Positions 20,950 to 33,849 of a stretch of DNA of 64,000 nt are shown here, in pieces. The position numbers were made by a program, and so were the translations under genes. The notes beneath the pieces were generated by a model. The model worked only from the letters and a program-made list of their open reading frames with translations, made no database searches and was not told the origin of the DNA. Location of the stretch: positions 7,697,207-7,761,206 of the forward strand of contig OZ234496.1 of NCBI GenBank assembly GCA_965153455.1. The letters run 5' to 3'. This stretch comes from Sphagnum compactum (taxonomy: Eukaryota > Bryophyta > Sphagnopsida > Sphagnales). The stretch's first letter is position 1. Every line of letters starts with the position of its first letter.

Positions 20950-23900
20950 TTCATGTTCCTTGGTGTTCACATCATGTTACTTCACATTTAGTTTTTAGAT
21001 CATTTACTACTATTAATTCATTTTACTAACCTATTAATTGAACCTACTAATAACTTAAAATCTTTAATATATATGTAATATCCTTCCTACTTCTTTTTTT
21101 TCAAATATCAAGGATTAACAAATTCCCTATAGTAATTATCATAGTTTTTTAGAATAAACATATTCATATTATAAAATTAATTAAATAATATTGAGACCCT
21201 ATATTTTTATTTGACTGTATTCTGTAAATTCAAAAAAGAATGCCCCACCTTAGAATCACACACCAATCCATCATACATCATACCACACACAATGTAGTCA
21301 TGTGCATGGTAAATTAAGGAAAAAAATCATACCTCCCCACTAATTCAATAACCCCACATGAAAAATTACATAAAATTTGAATTTGGGGAAGGAACCCAAA
21401 AAAATACTAGACCCCTTTCTTTACCTATATTATTTAACAATTCATTTTTTTCATAATGAAATAAAGTAAGTTTTATCTTATGAGGGTGAATGTAGATGTC
21501 ACATCAAAACAACCAGACTTCAATCTTGGTGGCTCAATTTCAACAAATAAAACACTCTAGAAAAGTCCATTTGGTAATGTTAAAATGGTTGTCTATTACT
21601 ATAATTAAGTACAATCAAATAAAGGATTACATAGTGGTTTAAATTAATAAACTCAATATGAAGCGCTTCCCACTTAGATATTTCAATGCCATTTGCTATA
21701 TGGAAAAAAAAACCAAAAACCAAAAAAATTGCAATTTACAGGGACTTATTAAAAAAAAACCCCGATTTTGATCATTCAAAAGTTCATAATTCAATTTTGA
21801 TTTAGGTTTTTGAAGCAAGGATTTCACATATGAGTTTATTATGTCGACTTATATAATATATCAGATCCCCATAACTGGTTTGAAATGGAATTCAATGTCA
21901 AGATCTCAATATTATTTCATTCCAATCAGCCAGGTAGTCCATATTTTTTAACTTTGAAAGTCATTACTAAAAACGAATGTACATCTTTGGAAAACAAAAA
22001 TTACATGTGTATCAATAATCAATTTGTAAATCTATATATAATGGCCAATTGACAAATCTAAGCATATTTTTTTGACATAGGTGCAAACCAATGGTACCTT
22101 ATAGAAGTCATGTGTGTGACACCAAAAGTGAATCACCATACCATGCATTCACCAATGATACCATATAAAGGTTTTCCAAATAATGTATCATGTTTATGGG
22201 TAATTACAAATGTTTTGTTTCATTGAAATTCTTAGCACACATAATCTTCAAGGAAGTTTAATTTGGCCATCGATATGCACCAAATAATTAACAATTTTGT
22301 CAAAAAATAGACATTTGTAATAGGTGTTTCACAATTTAACACCTAAATCAACAAGTTAGTCTTTTTTTTTTGCACTTTAGAAAATGTGTGCCTTTGTAGT
22401 GGGATGAGAAAAAAGACCATACACATGTTATATGTTTGATGAAATGCTCAAAGAGTGTGCATGTGTAAAAATAACGAATGTAGACCTTCATGGCATGTCT
22501 TATTCATTTATGTTCCAAAATGTGGAACCAATTGTTATATGGTGCAAGTAATGTCCTATTCATTTCAAGTCATGAAAATTGTAATAGGTTATGATAATGT
22601 TGCCTAATGTTAGACTATAGCATGGTGACAATTCAAATGAATGAATGTAGAAAAAGAACTTGAAAGGTATAAATTATATTGAATAGCACACTACCAATTT
22701 TGGGTGGCCCTAAATTTTTTCTTTTCTTTTTTAAATTGTGAAAAGAAAATTAACTATGTGAGATGCAACACCAAGAAGATAAGGTTTATCATGTTCATTT
22801 GGGTATACTAATCACATTGATATTAAGATGTCATGGGCTAGAAAGTATAATAGTACAATGAATTTCTAGATAGGCATGCAAGCATGATGTTCCTTAGTTA
22901 ATTAATTGGAAACCTCACCCAACAAATATATTAACATTAACCATTAACTTTGAAATGAAATTTAATGGTGTTTGCAATTATGATTTAGACCATGTTGAAG
23001 TTGATTTAATAGCATCATCTTGTGGCATATTAAAGTTGAAAAATCCAATGTGAAAAATGTTGTGGTAGGAAACACTGCACAAAATTTCGAATACAAAATC
23101 AAAATAGGAGTGATTTTTTATGTTTTCTAAATCAATCTCAAGCAAAAGTTTTTGTGTTCCTTCATGACCTTGGCAAAGTGCCGTCCTTTTCATATAGATA
23201 AGGACTCCCATTGTTTCGCATGTATGTCAAAGAATGGGACATGTGTGTGAAAAAGACATGGTTCACATCCATGCCATCAAAACTAAAAGTCATGTTTTAT
23301 ATTGAGTAATTTGTATGCTTTCAAAAACCACATTTATGTTTCAAGGGATGAAAAACACTTAACAACACATGATATAACGACACATAACATCAAATTTTTA
23401 ATAAGAACATATGAGGAACAAAAATGTATATATTAGTTTGTGCACAATTGAAATATGTTAAGTTGGTTGAAGAAAATTGGTAAATTGGCAAGTATTGAAG
23501 ATTGTTATTATATTGTGTACTTAGGTGAAAACAAATGAACTATAATAAGAGTAACTTTAGCTTCACAATTGTAATTTTGATTCTTTAATTACCACTTCAA
23601 ACCTATAGGGAAGTAATTACATTTATGAAATTGAAGTAAAGTTAACATAAGGTATCTTTATTACGTTCAATGTAATTTAATAAAAATAATCAAATTAAAT
23701 TAGGTGCAAAAAAATCTTGAAGTTTCCTTTTAAACATCATGCCAGAAAGTGGGATTTGTGATTAAGAAAATTCAGTCATTTCACACAAATATGACTACAT
23801 GCAACTCCATGTCTATGTAGTCAACTCAAACTAATTGTTTTCATCATAGTCATTTCCATGGCAATAGTTATAAACCACAAAAGCGACTATGGTAAAAGTG

Positions 23901-24000
23901 AATATAATCATGAAGGAAAAATTCAAAATGCATATCTAGTCATTGGATTTACACTATTTTGTGAATATTATTAAGTTTTCTTGGTAGTCACATGGTAATT
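20950..24000. other. AT-rich spacer, no gene seen
   Basis: Uniformly AT-rich, frequent stops in all frames, no domain or RNA motif that I can recognise. Confidence 0.7.
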
Positions 24001-24195
24001 TAAACTACATAAGGCAACATAAGCTAGGTTAGATAACTTAACCTAGGCCTAAGCAACCTAGCCTACGTTAATTAAGCTAACATGTCGCTAGTTATGCAAA
24101 GTCAAATATGTTGCAAATGTGGGGACTTGAACCTCTCACCTCCACATTGAAAATCCAAGTCCTTAACCATTGCATCATTTTTTCATCAAGCGATA
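24000..24195 (-). repeat. tRNA-like, SINE-like unit
   Basis: On the minus strand, an A-box-like TGCAATGGTTAAGG (24161-24174) is followed about 30 bases later by GGTTCAAGTCC (24123-24133), a good match to the B box of RNA polymerase III promoters. The spacing is that of a tRNA gene. A cloverleaf with paired acceptor ends is not evident, so a tRNA-derived SINE head or dead tRNA copy is more likely than a working tRNA. The downstream limit is not resolved. Confidence 0.45.
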
Positions 24196-24229
24196 AGTTT
24201 TTTCATCACATTATTGTGAACATTTTTTC

Positions 24230-24660
24230 CTATTTTATTTAGGTAGTTTAACCTACTTACCTTAAGTACTTATGCTACATTAAAATATTTTAAGTTATTC
24301 TAACCTAGGTTATTCTAGGCTAATAACTTATGTTATTCATGTTATTTTACCTTAGGTTATATAATCCAAGTTATTTTGTTTATTGGTCATTGTTCCATGG
24401 TTATTATAGGTTATTATATTTTCAGTTATTTTATGTTATTTTATTTTCAATTATTTTTAATTATTTTACCCTAAGGAATTTTAAACTATTATAAGTTATC
24501 TTGAACTACTGATAACATACTTGGTAGAATAACCTAATATAGCTTAATGTAAAGTATCATAAAATAGGTTAAAGTAAAAAAAAATGCTTAAATAGCCTAA
24601 ATGTTATAATTTAAAATAACTTAAGATAAAATAGCCTCTAAAATAGGTTAGAGTAAGGTT
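24230..24660. repeat. Low-complexity block of TAGGTTATTTTA-like words
   Basis: Irregular repeats of GGTTAT and TTATTTTA in the left part and of their complements (AATAACC, TAAAATAGG) in the right part. No fixed period was found. Confidence 0.5.
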
Positions 24661-24689
24661 TTCAAAACCATTGTGGGTACTTAAAACAT

Positions 24690-25267
24690 AAGTTATGGCC
24701 AAAAGAAGGGCTAGGAGTCAAACTGCCAATTTGACTCCTGACCATTAAAAATCAGGAATCGCCCTGATTTACTTATGTGCATGTGGTGTGACACATACCT
24801 TTGGAAAGCTCTTGACAAGGGTTATAACTTTGCTTCAGACCTCACCTCAATTGGAGATCTTCACAATAAGTTATGGGCTTCCTAAATTGGGAGTCTCGAG
24901 ACAAAATGACATTTGGGTGCAGGCCTCGTGGCCAAGCATAGAAAATACTATAAGGGGGAAGGTGGTGGCTTCCCCTAGTCCAGGCCGTGGTGAGTCTTGT
25001 GAGTCCGTGTTTGCCCATGGCTCATTCGTGCACCAAAGGTGCTCCAATTACGCACTAACCAACTTATTGTTTGGTTTGTGCAAGTCCGCGAGAATAATTG
25101 ACCCACTTGTCACTCTTCCTATTCCCCATCCTGGAGCTCCATCACGCCCTTCTACCCCCAAAGTGCTGCGAGTCAGGGACCGTACCCCAACAACTCCTTA
25201 TCCTTTCATTTTTTTCACCTTTGGACTCATAGTTGAGTCCATCAAGGAGTTTCAGGGTGTGTCATAG
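24690..25267 (+). repeat. Fragment of a widespread plant repeat with ORF-like translation
   Basis: The segment translates, with stops and frame changes, into AKRRARSQTANLTPDH and, from 24788, a 159-codon ORF ending PHPGAPSRPSTPKVLRV and FFTFGLIVESIKEF. I recognise this pattern as a recurring hypothetical-protein artefact annotated in many plant genomes, thought to come from a high-copy retroelement rather than a host gene. The ORF has no known domain. It is more GC-rich than its flanks. Which part of which element it represents is unknown to me. Confidence 0.5.
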
Positions 25268-25269
25268 AA

Positions 25270-28200
25270 GCACTCCTGTAAAAGGTCAAGAAAGGTGCAA
25301 TCACAACTCTTGCTAGTATTCTAGCAATGATATATATATGTTTCAACATGATTTCATATCTATGGGTTGTTTATTGACTTTAAATTAAATATGAATTTGC
25401 AGAAGAAGTCCCATATATCCATAGAAACCTTAATGATATAGACCTCATCAATTTTCATACATGGAATAAAAATTTCATTGACCTACATGTGCATGGCTAC
25501 TAACTTCCCAACTTGTCCACTAAAGTCCATTACTGGTTTTTTAGTATTCACTAATTGTGTCTTCACTTGTTTGAGGTTTGATTAAGGACTAAACGTCACA
25601 AGCTACAACTTGCATTTACATCTACAACTGGTAATCCAAATCATGCACATGACATTTTGGATGATGAACCCTTTGATGACCTAGTACGACATACAAAAAA
25701 AAGAGGTCTCAATAGTAAATCAAAGGTTGGTGATGAAGTTGACCTTTTGGAAGACCCACCTACCCTTCATTGGAAGGTTGTAAAGAAGCAACTTTAACAA
25801 GGCGATGCAAATTGTAAGTCTTCAACAACCAGGAGTAGTTCTATAATGAAGAAAGAACCACTTTGACCATGCTATTTGTTGTGAATGATTCCATGGCAAA
25901 GGTTAGTCAACATGGAAAAAATATTATTACTTGCTACTATAATGTTCTGGCAATTTTGGAAGTCTTTGTATATACTACATGGATGTTTAGTGCTAGATAT
26001 AATAAGTATGCAAATCAATGCAATTTCATATAAGCATTGTGTACAAGTTTTGGCCCAAGATAGTAATGATATTTAGGAACAAGGAATTTCAAATGATCCA
26101 CAAACATTTAGGAAGTTATAAAATTTGGCTATGTTTTGTGCTTTCAATTTTGTTTTTGACAAGAATGTTGGTTCCAACTTCCTACAATGAGCCATGGGTG
26201 CACATATCATGTCTGAATGACCAATGCTAACCAAGTTATTCTATCGGTATTTTTGCCACATTTTTTGGTCTTTTCTCCATAGAACCTTCATGGCATCACA
26301 AATTGCCTACCTAATGGGTTTTGTGTGAAATTATGAAGAATGGGCTTGATGTGTGGTCTAGAATTCAAGAGGGTGGTACATGTAAAAGACTGGGACAATT
26401 CCATTATTAATGAAAATGTAGTCTACACTTGGTCAACCACAAAAAGGTAACTGTTCCTATTTATGTTGACATGTCATACTAATTTTCATTAGTTAATCTT
26501 GTTGCAATGGTTATATATGAATGGTCCTCAAGTAAGCAATATTGGGTGATATTTTTTGGCCCAACCTAAGGATGCCCAATTGTATTACAATTCGGATCTA
26601 AACTTTAAGTAAGGACAACAAACTTGCTAATATGTTTAGGAAAAGCTCAAAATGGCTCATTACTACAAGTTTGACCTATGTTGGTTATTTACAATAGCTT
26701 ATGTGTCAATAGGAGATCATGATTGAATATGAAATTGAGCTTATTGTCCCTTTTTATTGATGCGTGCATATAATCTAATTGTAGTTATTCAATTTTAGGG
26801 TTATTTTCTTTAGGGTTGTTTGGTCTACTGATTGTTGTCTAGTGAGTTGTGTCATTACTAATATGTGCAAGTTTGTTGTATCTTCCAATTTACAAGACAT
26901 TGTAGGTGTCTTGTAGAATGTTGGAAGTCAAAGACACTGAGGTGATTACCATATGCAAAATAAACTTCTCTTGAATCCTCTAATACACCGTTATAATTGT
27001 TTTCCTTTTGAATGGGGATATCCTATTAGAAAAGTGTCCAATGTGGTTGGTGTCATGGTCAAGTAGTTTGATAGGTTGAAAGGTTTAAGCTTTCCTAGGA
27101 GGTTGAAATGGAAATGCTAGTAAGGGCTTTAGGCTGGGTAGAGTAGGTAGATCATCTAAAATGAGATGTTGCTTCTTCCCATTTGTTGAGTTTTGGAAAA
27201 GCACATGTGAGACTACACTTACATCCTAGCTACATCCAACTTATTAAGAGCTATTATCCTTTACAAAGATGATGACAAATGTATTTTTTGAAATCTTGTA
27301 CAAAGAGGACAAAAGATAGCGTGTTGCATTTGGCATTGAAAAACATGCATATTTTGCTACAAAAAACTATGAAACCATGCCATCCTCACATTGTCTATGT
27401 CCTCCAGGTGTAATTTAACCTAGCCAGAATGTTTCCAACATCTTGAGTTTTGTTATTTATTTGTAGATCTTTGCTAAAATTCATAATGTTTTTGTGGTCT
27501 TTGAATAGGTGGAATACATGTGTGATTGTTCGGGGATAAGAATGTGGATGCGGTAGACATTTTTTTAATCATATAGGTGTTTTCTCAAATTTGGAATTGG
27601 TGTCATATTGAAAGGAGTAGGTGATGGTGCACCCATGCTATCAATATTACCCACAACCAAAGATGAACTCTTCAAAAACATTGGTGATAGAGTACAACAA
27701 GGGTAAATGCCAATGCCTTTCCTTGTTATCCAATTGTTATAATCTCTTTGGCTAGATAGAATGAGGACATAGTTGCAATTGGTTTAAAAATTTATGACCA
27801 TAGATGTTATAAGTTTTTCCTAAGTCTATGTGCAATCTATTGTTGTGTTAATTTTTTTTGTGAGATCTGATTATCATAATGACACTATGGGGTAGTAGAC
27901 ATGAGGGCATCATCAAGCATATGGGGTCCTAATGTTGTTTAGAAAATCGAGATGGGTGATGGTGCAAGCTCAAGCTTGACTACTTGAACTTGGATAAGAC
28001 CTTGACTTGCTAATCATTGGTGAGAAGATGTTTGATTCTTTCTCATTCAATTTTGGGGTGTTCTGTTTTTCCACCAGAGTTTGTTTTCAAAGTGCAATAA
28101 TCTTTGGGGTTTCATGGTTGTGTCTAAAACAATGATGCTTCAATGCTCAATGCCATGGGATATATATTAACTTGTTTTCCCCATGAAGTTATTTTGTCAT

Positions 28201-29835
28201 AATAGAGGGATGCATGGATGAAAGAAATGAAGTAGGTTTTGGAATGTTTGGTGATCAAATCTACATTGTTTTTGGCAGGAAGATATTGTGGGTAAGGTGC
28301 GAAGGGAAGCCAGGTGCAACACTCATGATGGCCTATTTGCTTCTCTTGACCATGTAAAACATGAATGATTTTAAGTCTCTACTGAAGTTTGTAATACAAG
28401 CAACCAAATTGGTGCTAATCAAAATGGTTTGGGGTTTGCATGTTTGGGAAACATTAATCCATGAGTAAGTTCAATTTCCCCAACTTATTTTTGTTTATAA
28501 CAAATGTTTTCAATAGTCTAATACTTGCATATGATAAGGATGAAAGTGATGGCTTGCATTTTGTCATACTTAAACCCCATACCAAAAGCAAATAAGCTAT
28601 TGATTTTGGTGACCAAGGTTGTACTCCTATAAATTGTACTCCTAGAAACTACTTGATTTTGAACCTATGTCACTTGCTTATTTAGTCAACAGTTGGGACA
28701 ACAACATTAAGTTGAAGTAATTTTCTATGTTGCAACTGATGAACATGTAAAGTTATGTATTTGTAGATTATGTCATACTTGGTAGCTGTCAAGGACCAAC
28801 TTGAGCCAAAAGTCATACCTACCAGGTAAATATTGTTAGTTACACATGATTTGGTCTTGCTTACAAGCTCTTTCATCCACCTCCATCCCTCTTATGTCTT
28901 CTCAGCCCCTTTAAGACACATTAAGTCAAACAACTCTTTCTCCTCATGCAATTGAGGTGATAAGTTTAATCGTGGAATGATGCACCAAGGTCTTCTACAA
29001 CCAATGGTTTTTTTTACGAAGGTTTATCAAGTAGGAGGTAAAGTTAACATACCTTGTCTCCTCCATTTGCAATAATCCACAATGACTAGGAAAGTATAAA
29101 GTGTCTACGACAAAGGATCAACCATTTGATCCTAAGGTATTTGTCTTTGACAATTATTGTTATTTAGTGATTAAGTTAATTTCTTCCTTGTACCATCTTC
29201 TATGATTTATCCATGAATTGAGTTCTTCCTAATTATCTAATTGGGGTGTAGGATTGATCCAACTTCATGTTGGTGGCTGCACCTACAAGTATAACAATGT
29301 ATGCATCAAGAGTTGTAAAAGTATTTCAGGAGGTACATAGTTGAAATAGAAAAGGTTAGTGACTTTGGCAAAGGTATGTCGTTTATAGATGTTGACTAAA
29401 TGGTTGGCAATGTGAAACAATGTCGTTCATAGTGTGGAAATGTAAACTCCAGTCAACATTTGGCTCATTAAGATTTGGACCAATTCTATTGTTAGAATTG
29501 TTAATTGCAACTATGTTTGACTCTTTTTTCTTTGTTTTCTATAATGTTGTATTGTGATTATTATGGAAGACAAAATAAATTTAGTCATATTTTCAATGTC
29601 AAACCAAAACAATGCAATCTAAAAATTTGCATGTTTCTTGCATTATATTGTTAATTACATGTTAGACATACTATCATTGTAATCAAAATTACAAATGAGG
29701 TACTACTTGATAAGCAACTAGAACAAACAACATTACATAATTGACAAAATAGACGCATTACAGTTGGAATCCCCAGATTAACTATGTTATAATCTAAGAA
29801 ACATACGTGTCATCATGAAACTCTAGGGCATAATT
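25270..29835. other. AT-rich spacer, no gene supported
   Basis: Only short ORFs. A stretch at 25,620-25,800 stays open for about 55 codons, rich in Asp and Lys, but has no recognisable family. 28,260-28,370 reads as a short coding-like patch that I could not assign. Confidence 0.6.
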
Positions 29836-29840
29836 AATAT

Positions 29841-30790
29841 AATGGACATGCCACATTAGTTGTTAACATTGGTATACATAATTAGAAAAGACACCACATC
29901 AGCTAATGAAACTAGCTAGCGTAATCTTAATGGATTTGCCACATCACTTAATAACACTAGTAATTATAGTAAAAAAAGATGCCACCTTAGCAAGTGGAAT
30001 TAGTTAAAGTAATCAAAATGGACATGCCACATCAGTTGTTAGCATTAATCTACATAGTCATAAAAGACACCACATCAACTAATGGAATTGGCTAGCATAG
30101 TCAAAATGGACTTGCCACATCACCTAACAACAATAGTAATTATAGTAAGAAGAGACACTGCATCAACAAATGGAATTAGTTAAAGTAGTTAGAATGGACA
30201 TGCCACATTAGTTGTTAGCACTAATTTACATAGTCAAAAAAGACACCACATTGCAAGTGGATTTGGTTAAAATAGTTAGAATGGACATGCCACATCACCT
30301 GATAGTACTAATAATTACAGGTAGAAAAAACACCACATCAGAAAGTGGAGCTAGTGGGCATAGTCATAATGGACATGCCACATTAGTTGTTAGCACTAGT
30401 TTATATAGTAAAAAAAGACACCACATCAACTAATGGAATTAGCTGACATAGTCAAAATGGACATGCCACATCACCTGATGATATTAATAATTATAATAAG
30501 AAAAAACACCACATCAGCTAATAAAACTAGCTAACATAGACAAAATGGACATGCCACGTTAGTTAGTTGCACTAATAAACATAGTCAAGCCAGACATCCA
30601 CATTGGGTGGTGGTACTAAATAACATAATCATAATGGACATGCCACATCAAATAGTATTAGTAGGCAATCTAGACAGAACAAACCGCCACATCAGCTAAT
30701 CACACTAGGTAATATAGTTAGACTAGACATCCACATCAATAGGTATCAAGTATTATAGTTGAGAAAGACATTACATAGCGGACAACATTA
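29841..30790. repeat. Tandem array, 176-bp period built of four 44-bp units
   Basis: The word AATGGACATGCCAC followed by a TTAGTTGTTAGC-like sequence starts at 29841, 30017, 30193, 30368 and 30544, spacings of 176, 176, 175 and 176. Inside each 176-bp unit are four diverged subunits of about 44 bp, each with a GACA(C/T)(C/G)CCACATCA-like core. The last unit fades near 30,790. The ORF at 30212-30433 is a product of the repeat. It ends next to the hAT relic at 30,800. Confidence 0.9.
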
Positions 30791-30799
30791 CTCATTCGG

Positions 30800-31936
30800 T
30801 CAAGGCGCACATGACTGAGCTACCCCCAAATGCTTGTCTGAAACGATTGAATATCTTTTGTTAGTATAGTCATCTTGTCTGGGGTCAAAATTTTACTACT
30901 TTTCAGTCATAAAAAACAGTTTAAAAGACATGGTTTTGTAATAGTGGTGCCACACAACCTTGAAAGTATAAGCTTGGGTAATGAACCCTCAAAATGTCTA
31001 CTACACTTTGCATGTTGGAAGCATTGTCTATGCAAATTTGGACAACATTGTCCACACCCACATTTTGAATATATTCTGCCAAGGCATTACATATGTATTT
31101 TGCATCCTTCTAATCCCATGTTGTGTCAATGGTTCCTAAAAACAAATATTTGTTTGGGCAAACAAACATGATGTTTAACAAGGGCAACTATTAACATTGT
31201 CCCGCCCATTTGAATAAACAGTGGCCTCATACTTGTGGATTGAATTCTTGGTCCTATTGGTCACAAGTCTTGACAAATTTTTTTTGGAATTCTTCAACAG
31301 TTTTGTCTGAACTACATGATAAAGTATTTTGCAATCAAAGGTAGACTTCACAACATCAATGACGGCCAAATGGTTGGCTACATTGAATGGGATGTTGGCT
31401 TCATAGACGAAGGTTGCCCACTTTTTGTCAAAATTTTGTTTAATGGTTGAATTCATTCTCTCTTGTAAGGTCATTTGCCTCATTTGTCGAGGGGGAAGGT
31501 TTGACATATGAATGGGATCATCCATGCTAGCCCTAGACATTTGAGGACATTGTGCACCATTTGCTTGGGGGGCCGCAATAGAAGAGTTGTCAAAGGAACT
31601 TGATGATTTGTTGTTGACAAGATTGGGCACATGTATATCAGGAAGGGAGTTGGATGCTTGGGAGTCCAATGTGGTAAGGACATTCCCACCACACCTTGCA
31701 AACAAGGCCTTCACTTGAGGCCTTGCTTTTGCACATAGGCCAATTCCTTTTTTGCCACCCCTCAGAGGATGGTAGCCCAAATGACTAAGCATCATGTCCT
31801 TACAATATATGAATTGTAGGCTGCAAAACTTGCATTGTACCTTATCAAGTCCCATGGTCGCCATCATCACATCAAGGTACCATGCCTCCCACATGCTACG
31901 TTTATCATCCATCTCCAATGCGCTAAAAGAACACAA
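30800..31936 (-). pseudogene. hAT transposase relic with BED zinc finger
   Basis: The frame 31175-31936 starts with an acidic leader and a BED-like zinc finger (CKFC, then HLGYH about 20 residues later, residues about 35-60), a Ser/Asn/Pro-rich linker, then KKWATFVYEANIPFNVANH, the start of the plant hAT (DUF659) region. After frame changes near 31,180, similarity resumes at about 30,920-31,100 with VGVDNVVQICIDNASNM and HYPSLYFQGCVA, the conserved middle of hAT transposases that surrounds a catalytic Asp. The C-terminal dimerisation domain is not seen on this strand. The enzyme would excise and insert hAT elements; several frame breaks make this copy non-functional. Confidence 0.8.
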
Positions 31937-33200
31937 ATGAGCGAGACCCGTAACAATTGTAGATACAATTGAGAACCATGGATTTCATTGCCTTTGGATA
32001 GGCCCCAATCCTTCATTCACTAATTTGATATGTGGTAGGGATTGTGTTCAGCACAACCAAAGTTTGCACACTTGAAAGGGTATGAGAGAGTAGGAACTAA
32101 GAGAAATTTGGGAAGTCTTATAACTCAAAATATGGTAGGCCACCAAACAATCTATATGCAAATCGAACCACCATAATTTATCTTCTCCATGACTATGGTA
32201 ATTGAAATTCAATCACTAGTGTGTTAAAATGGGGATATCGTAAATTTTGAGATGGAAGAGTGATCAAAATTAACAATAAAACAATCTATATGCAAATTGA
32301 ATAGCCATAATTTATTTATTCCACAATTGTAGCGACCAAAAGTTGGCCACTAGTGTGCAAATGTGGAATATCATACATTTTGATATTGAAGAATGATTCA
32401 AATTAATTATAAAATTTGGTCACCCCTATCCATGCTTGGGTTTTGAGTTTCCATGCTGCCACTGTGACAAGCAAAGGGTGACTGAAATTGGGTCACCCCA
32501 TCTAGGTGTGTCACCTTGTGAAGTAGGGTTTCTTATTTCAATTTTGTGATGTAAGTGAACTTGTAATCATCCATAAGATGATTTAGTTAGATTTGGCTAC
32601 AAACCAAATATGAACATAGAAAAAATAAGATCCTTTTATATTTTTGACTACTTTTTGGAACTTATAAAAATTTGGCAATTAAATTTTTTTTTTTTTTCAA
32701 AATCTAACGGATTTTAACCATTTTTTTCATGGAAAATCCTTTGTACAAGTCACAATCATATTTTTCAAGTCAAAATTTGGCAAAATTTTGCCCCAAAATA
32801 AAAACTATTGTAAAGGGGGATAGAGGCAACTAAAATTAGTTCACCTTATTTAGGTGCATCACCTTGTGAAGGTAATCGAAATGACTGAGGTGATTGAAAT
32901 GGGATCGCCCCATTCAAATGCATCACCTTGGGAAGGTGACCGAGGTGACTAAATTGGGTTGCCCCATCCAAGTGCGTTGCCTTGCGAAGGCAATTGAGGT
33001 GATCGAAATATTTCCTTCCATTCATTCAAGGAATTTTCCTTCACATTATATAGAAAATTGACAAAAAAGTTGTAATCCCATTATCTTTTAAGCTTTGGAA
33101 CCTCACATTTGTCATCGTTTACATTTGGCAAGTGTGGTTGCTAAGGAACATTACAACATCACAAGAGTAACACAACTATATTTGCTTTACAAGTTCTAAA
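31937..33200. other. Spacer between two hAT relics
   Basis: AT-rich. Contains a copy of the dispersed repeat also found at 2841-3060 (here 32,575-32,800). No coding sequence recognised. Confidence 0.6.
32575..32800 (+). repeat. Copy of the AT-rich dispersed repeat
   Basis: Shares the ordered landmarks GATTTGGCTACAAACCAA, CCTTTTATATTTTTGACTAC, AATTTGGCAATT, a T-run and GCCCCAAAATAAAAAC with 2841-3060 and 44,868-45,115. No clear inverted partner lies nearby. Confidence 0.5.
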
Positions 33201-33229
33201 GTCCTCGTGCAATAGAAATAGGATAATGA

Positions 33230-33780
33230 TCACAAAGCCAAGGACGAAATGCATTTGAGACCTTTTGAATCCCTCATGAATGATGACACCATACTATTTT
33301 TAAAATTAGCAACTCTTGCTTCTAGTATTAAATTAGAAGTGTTTGGGGTTTTAGATTCTTTCCTTTCATTCTTGAGGACGTATGAAAAGAAAAAAACACA
33401 CAACATGTTGTCTTTAATGTTTGACCCTAGGTTCAAAAGTCTTTGTCTTGTTTCTTCATATGTTGGTAAATAGTAAGGAATTTTATTATGGAGAAGTATG
33501 ATATGAAGCTTTGTATCCCATGCTAGTCAAATCATACAATAACTTACATCTTGTTGGAGATGTTGCTTCTGGTTCTGTAAATCAAGATGTTGATCAAGAT
33601 TGTGCACTAGATATTTTCCAGATAATCGACAACAACGCTAAAACTACAAAGGAAATTGTAACAAGGGAGTTGTTGGATTTCAGGAGGTTTCATATGGATG
33701 TGAAAGATATAAAAAAACCTTTTTCCAATAGTGCAAGAAACATGAATCTTGGTGGAGTTCATAGAAAAGGATGAAATTGT
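33230..33780 (+). pseudogene. hAT transposase relic, C-terminal half
   Basis: The frame 33249-33473 contains HNMLSLMFDPRFKSL, a well-known block upstream of the hAT dimerisation region. After a stop and frame change near 33,474, the frame 33511-33774 continues with LYPMLVKSY, a Val/Asp-rich linker and LDFRRFHMDVKD. Orientation is opposite to the relic at 30.8-31.9 kb, and the covered parts do not overlap, so they are likely remains of two insertions or of an inverted one. There is no intact ORF. Confidence 0.75.
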
Positions 33781-33849
33781 AAAGGAGAAGTTGGAGGAAT
33801 TTGAAGGGGAGTTTGAAAGGGAGGAAATTGTAGATATGAACTTTTTATA

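Noticed and set aside
30212-30433. 73-codon ORF
   Set aside because: Lies within the tandem array and reflects the repeat unit.
29841-30790. CRISPR-like array
   Set aside because: Units are contiguous and diverged with no unique spacers; this is a eukaryotic tandem repeat.
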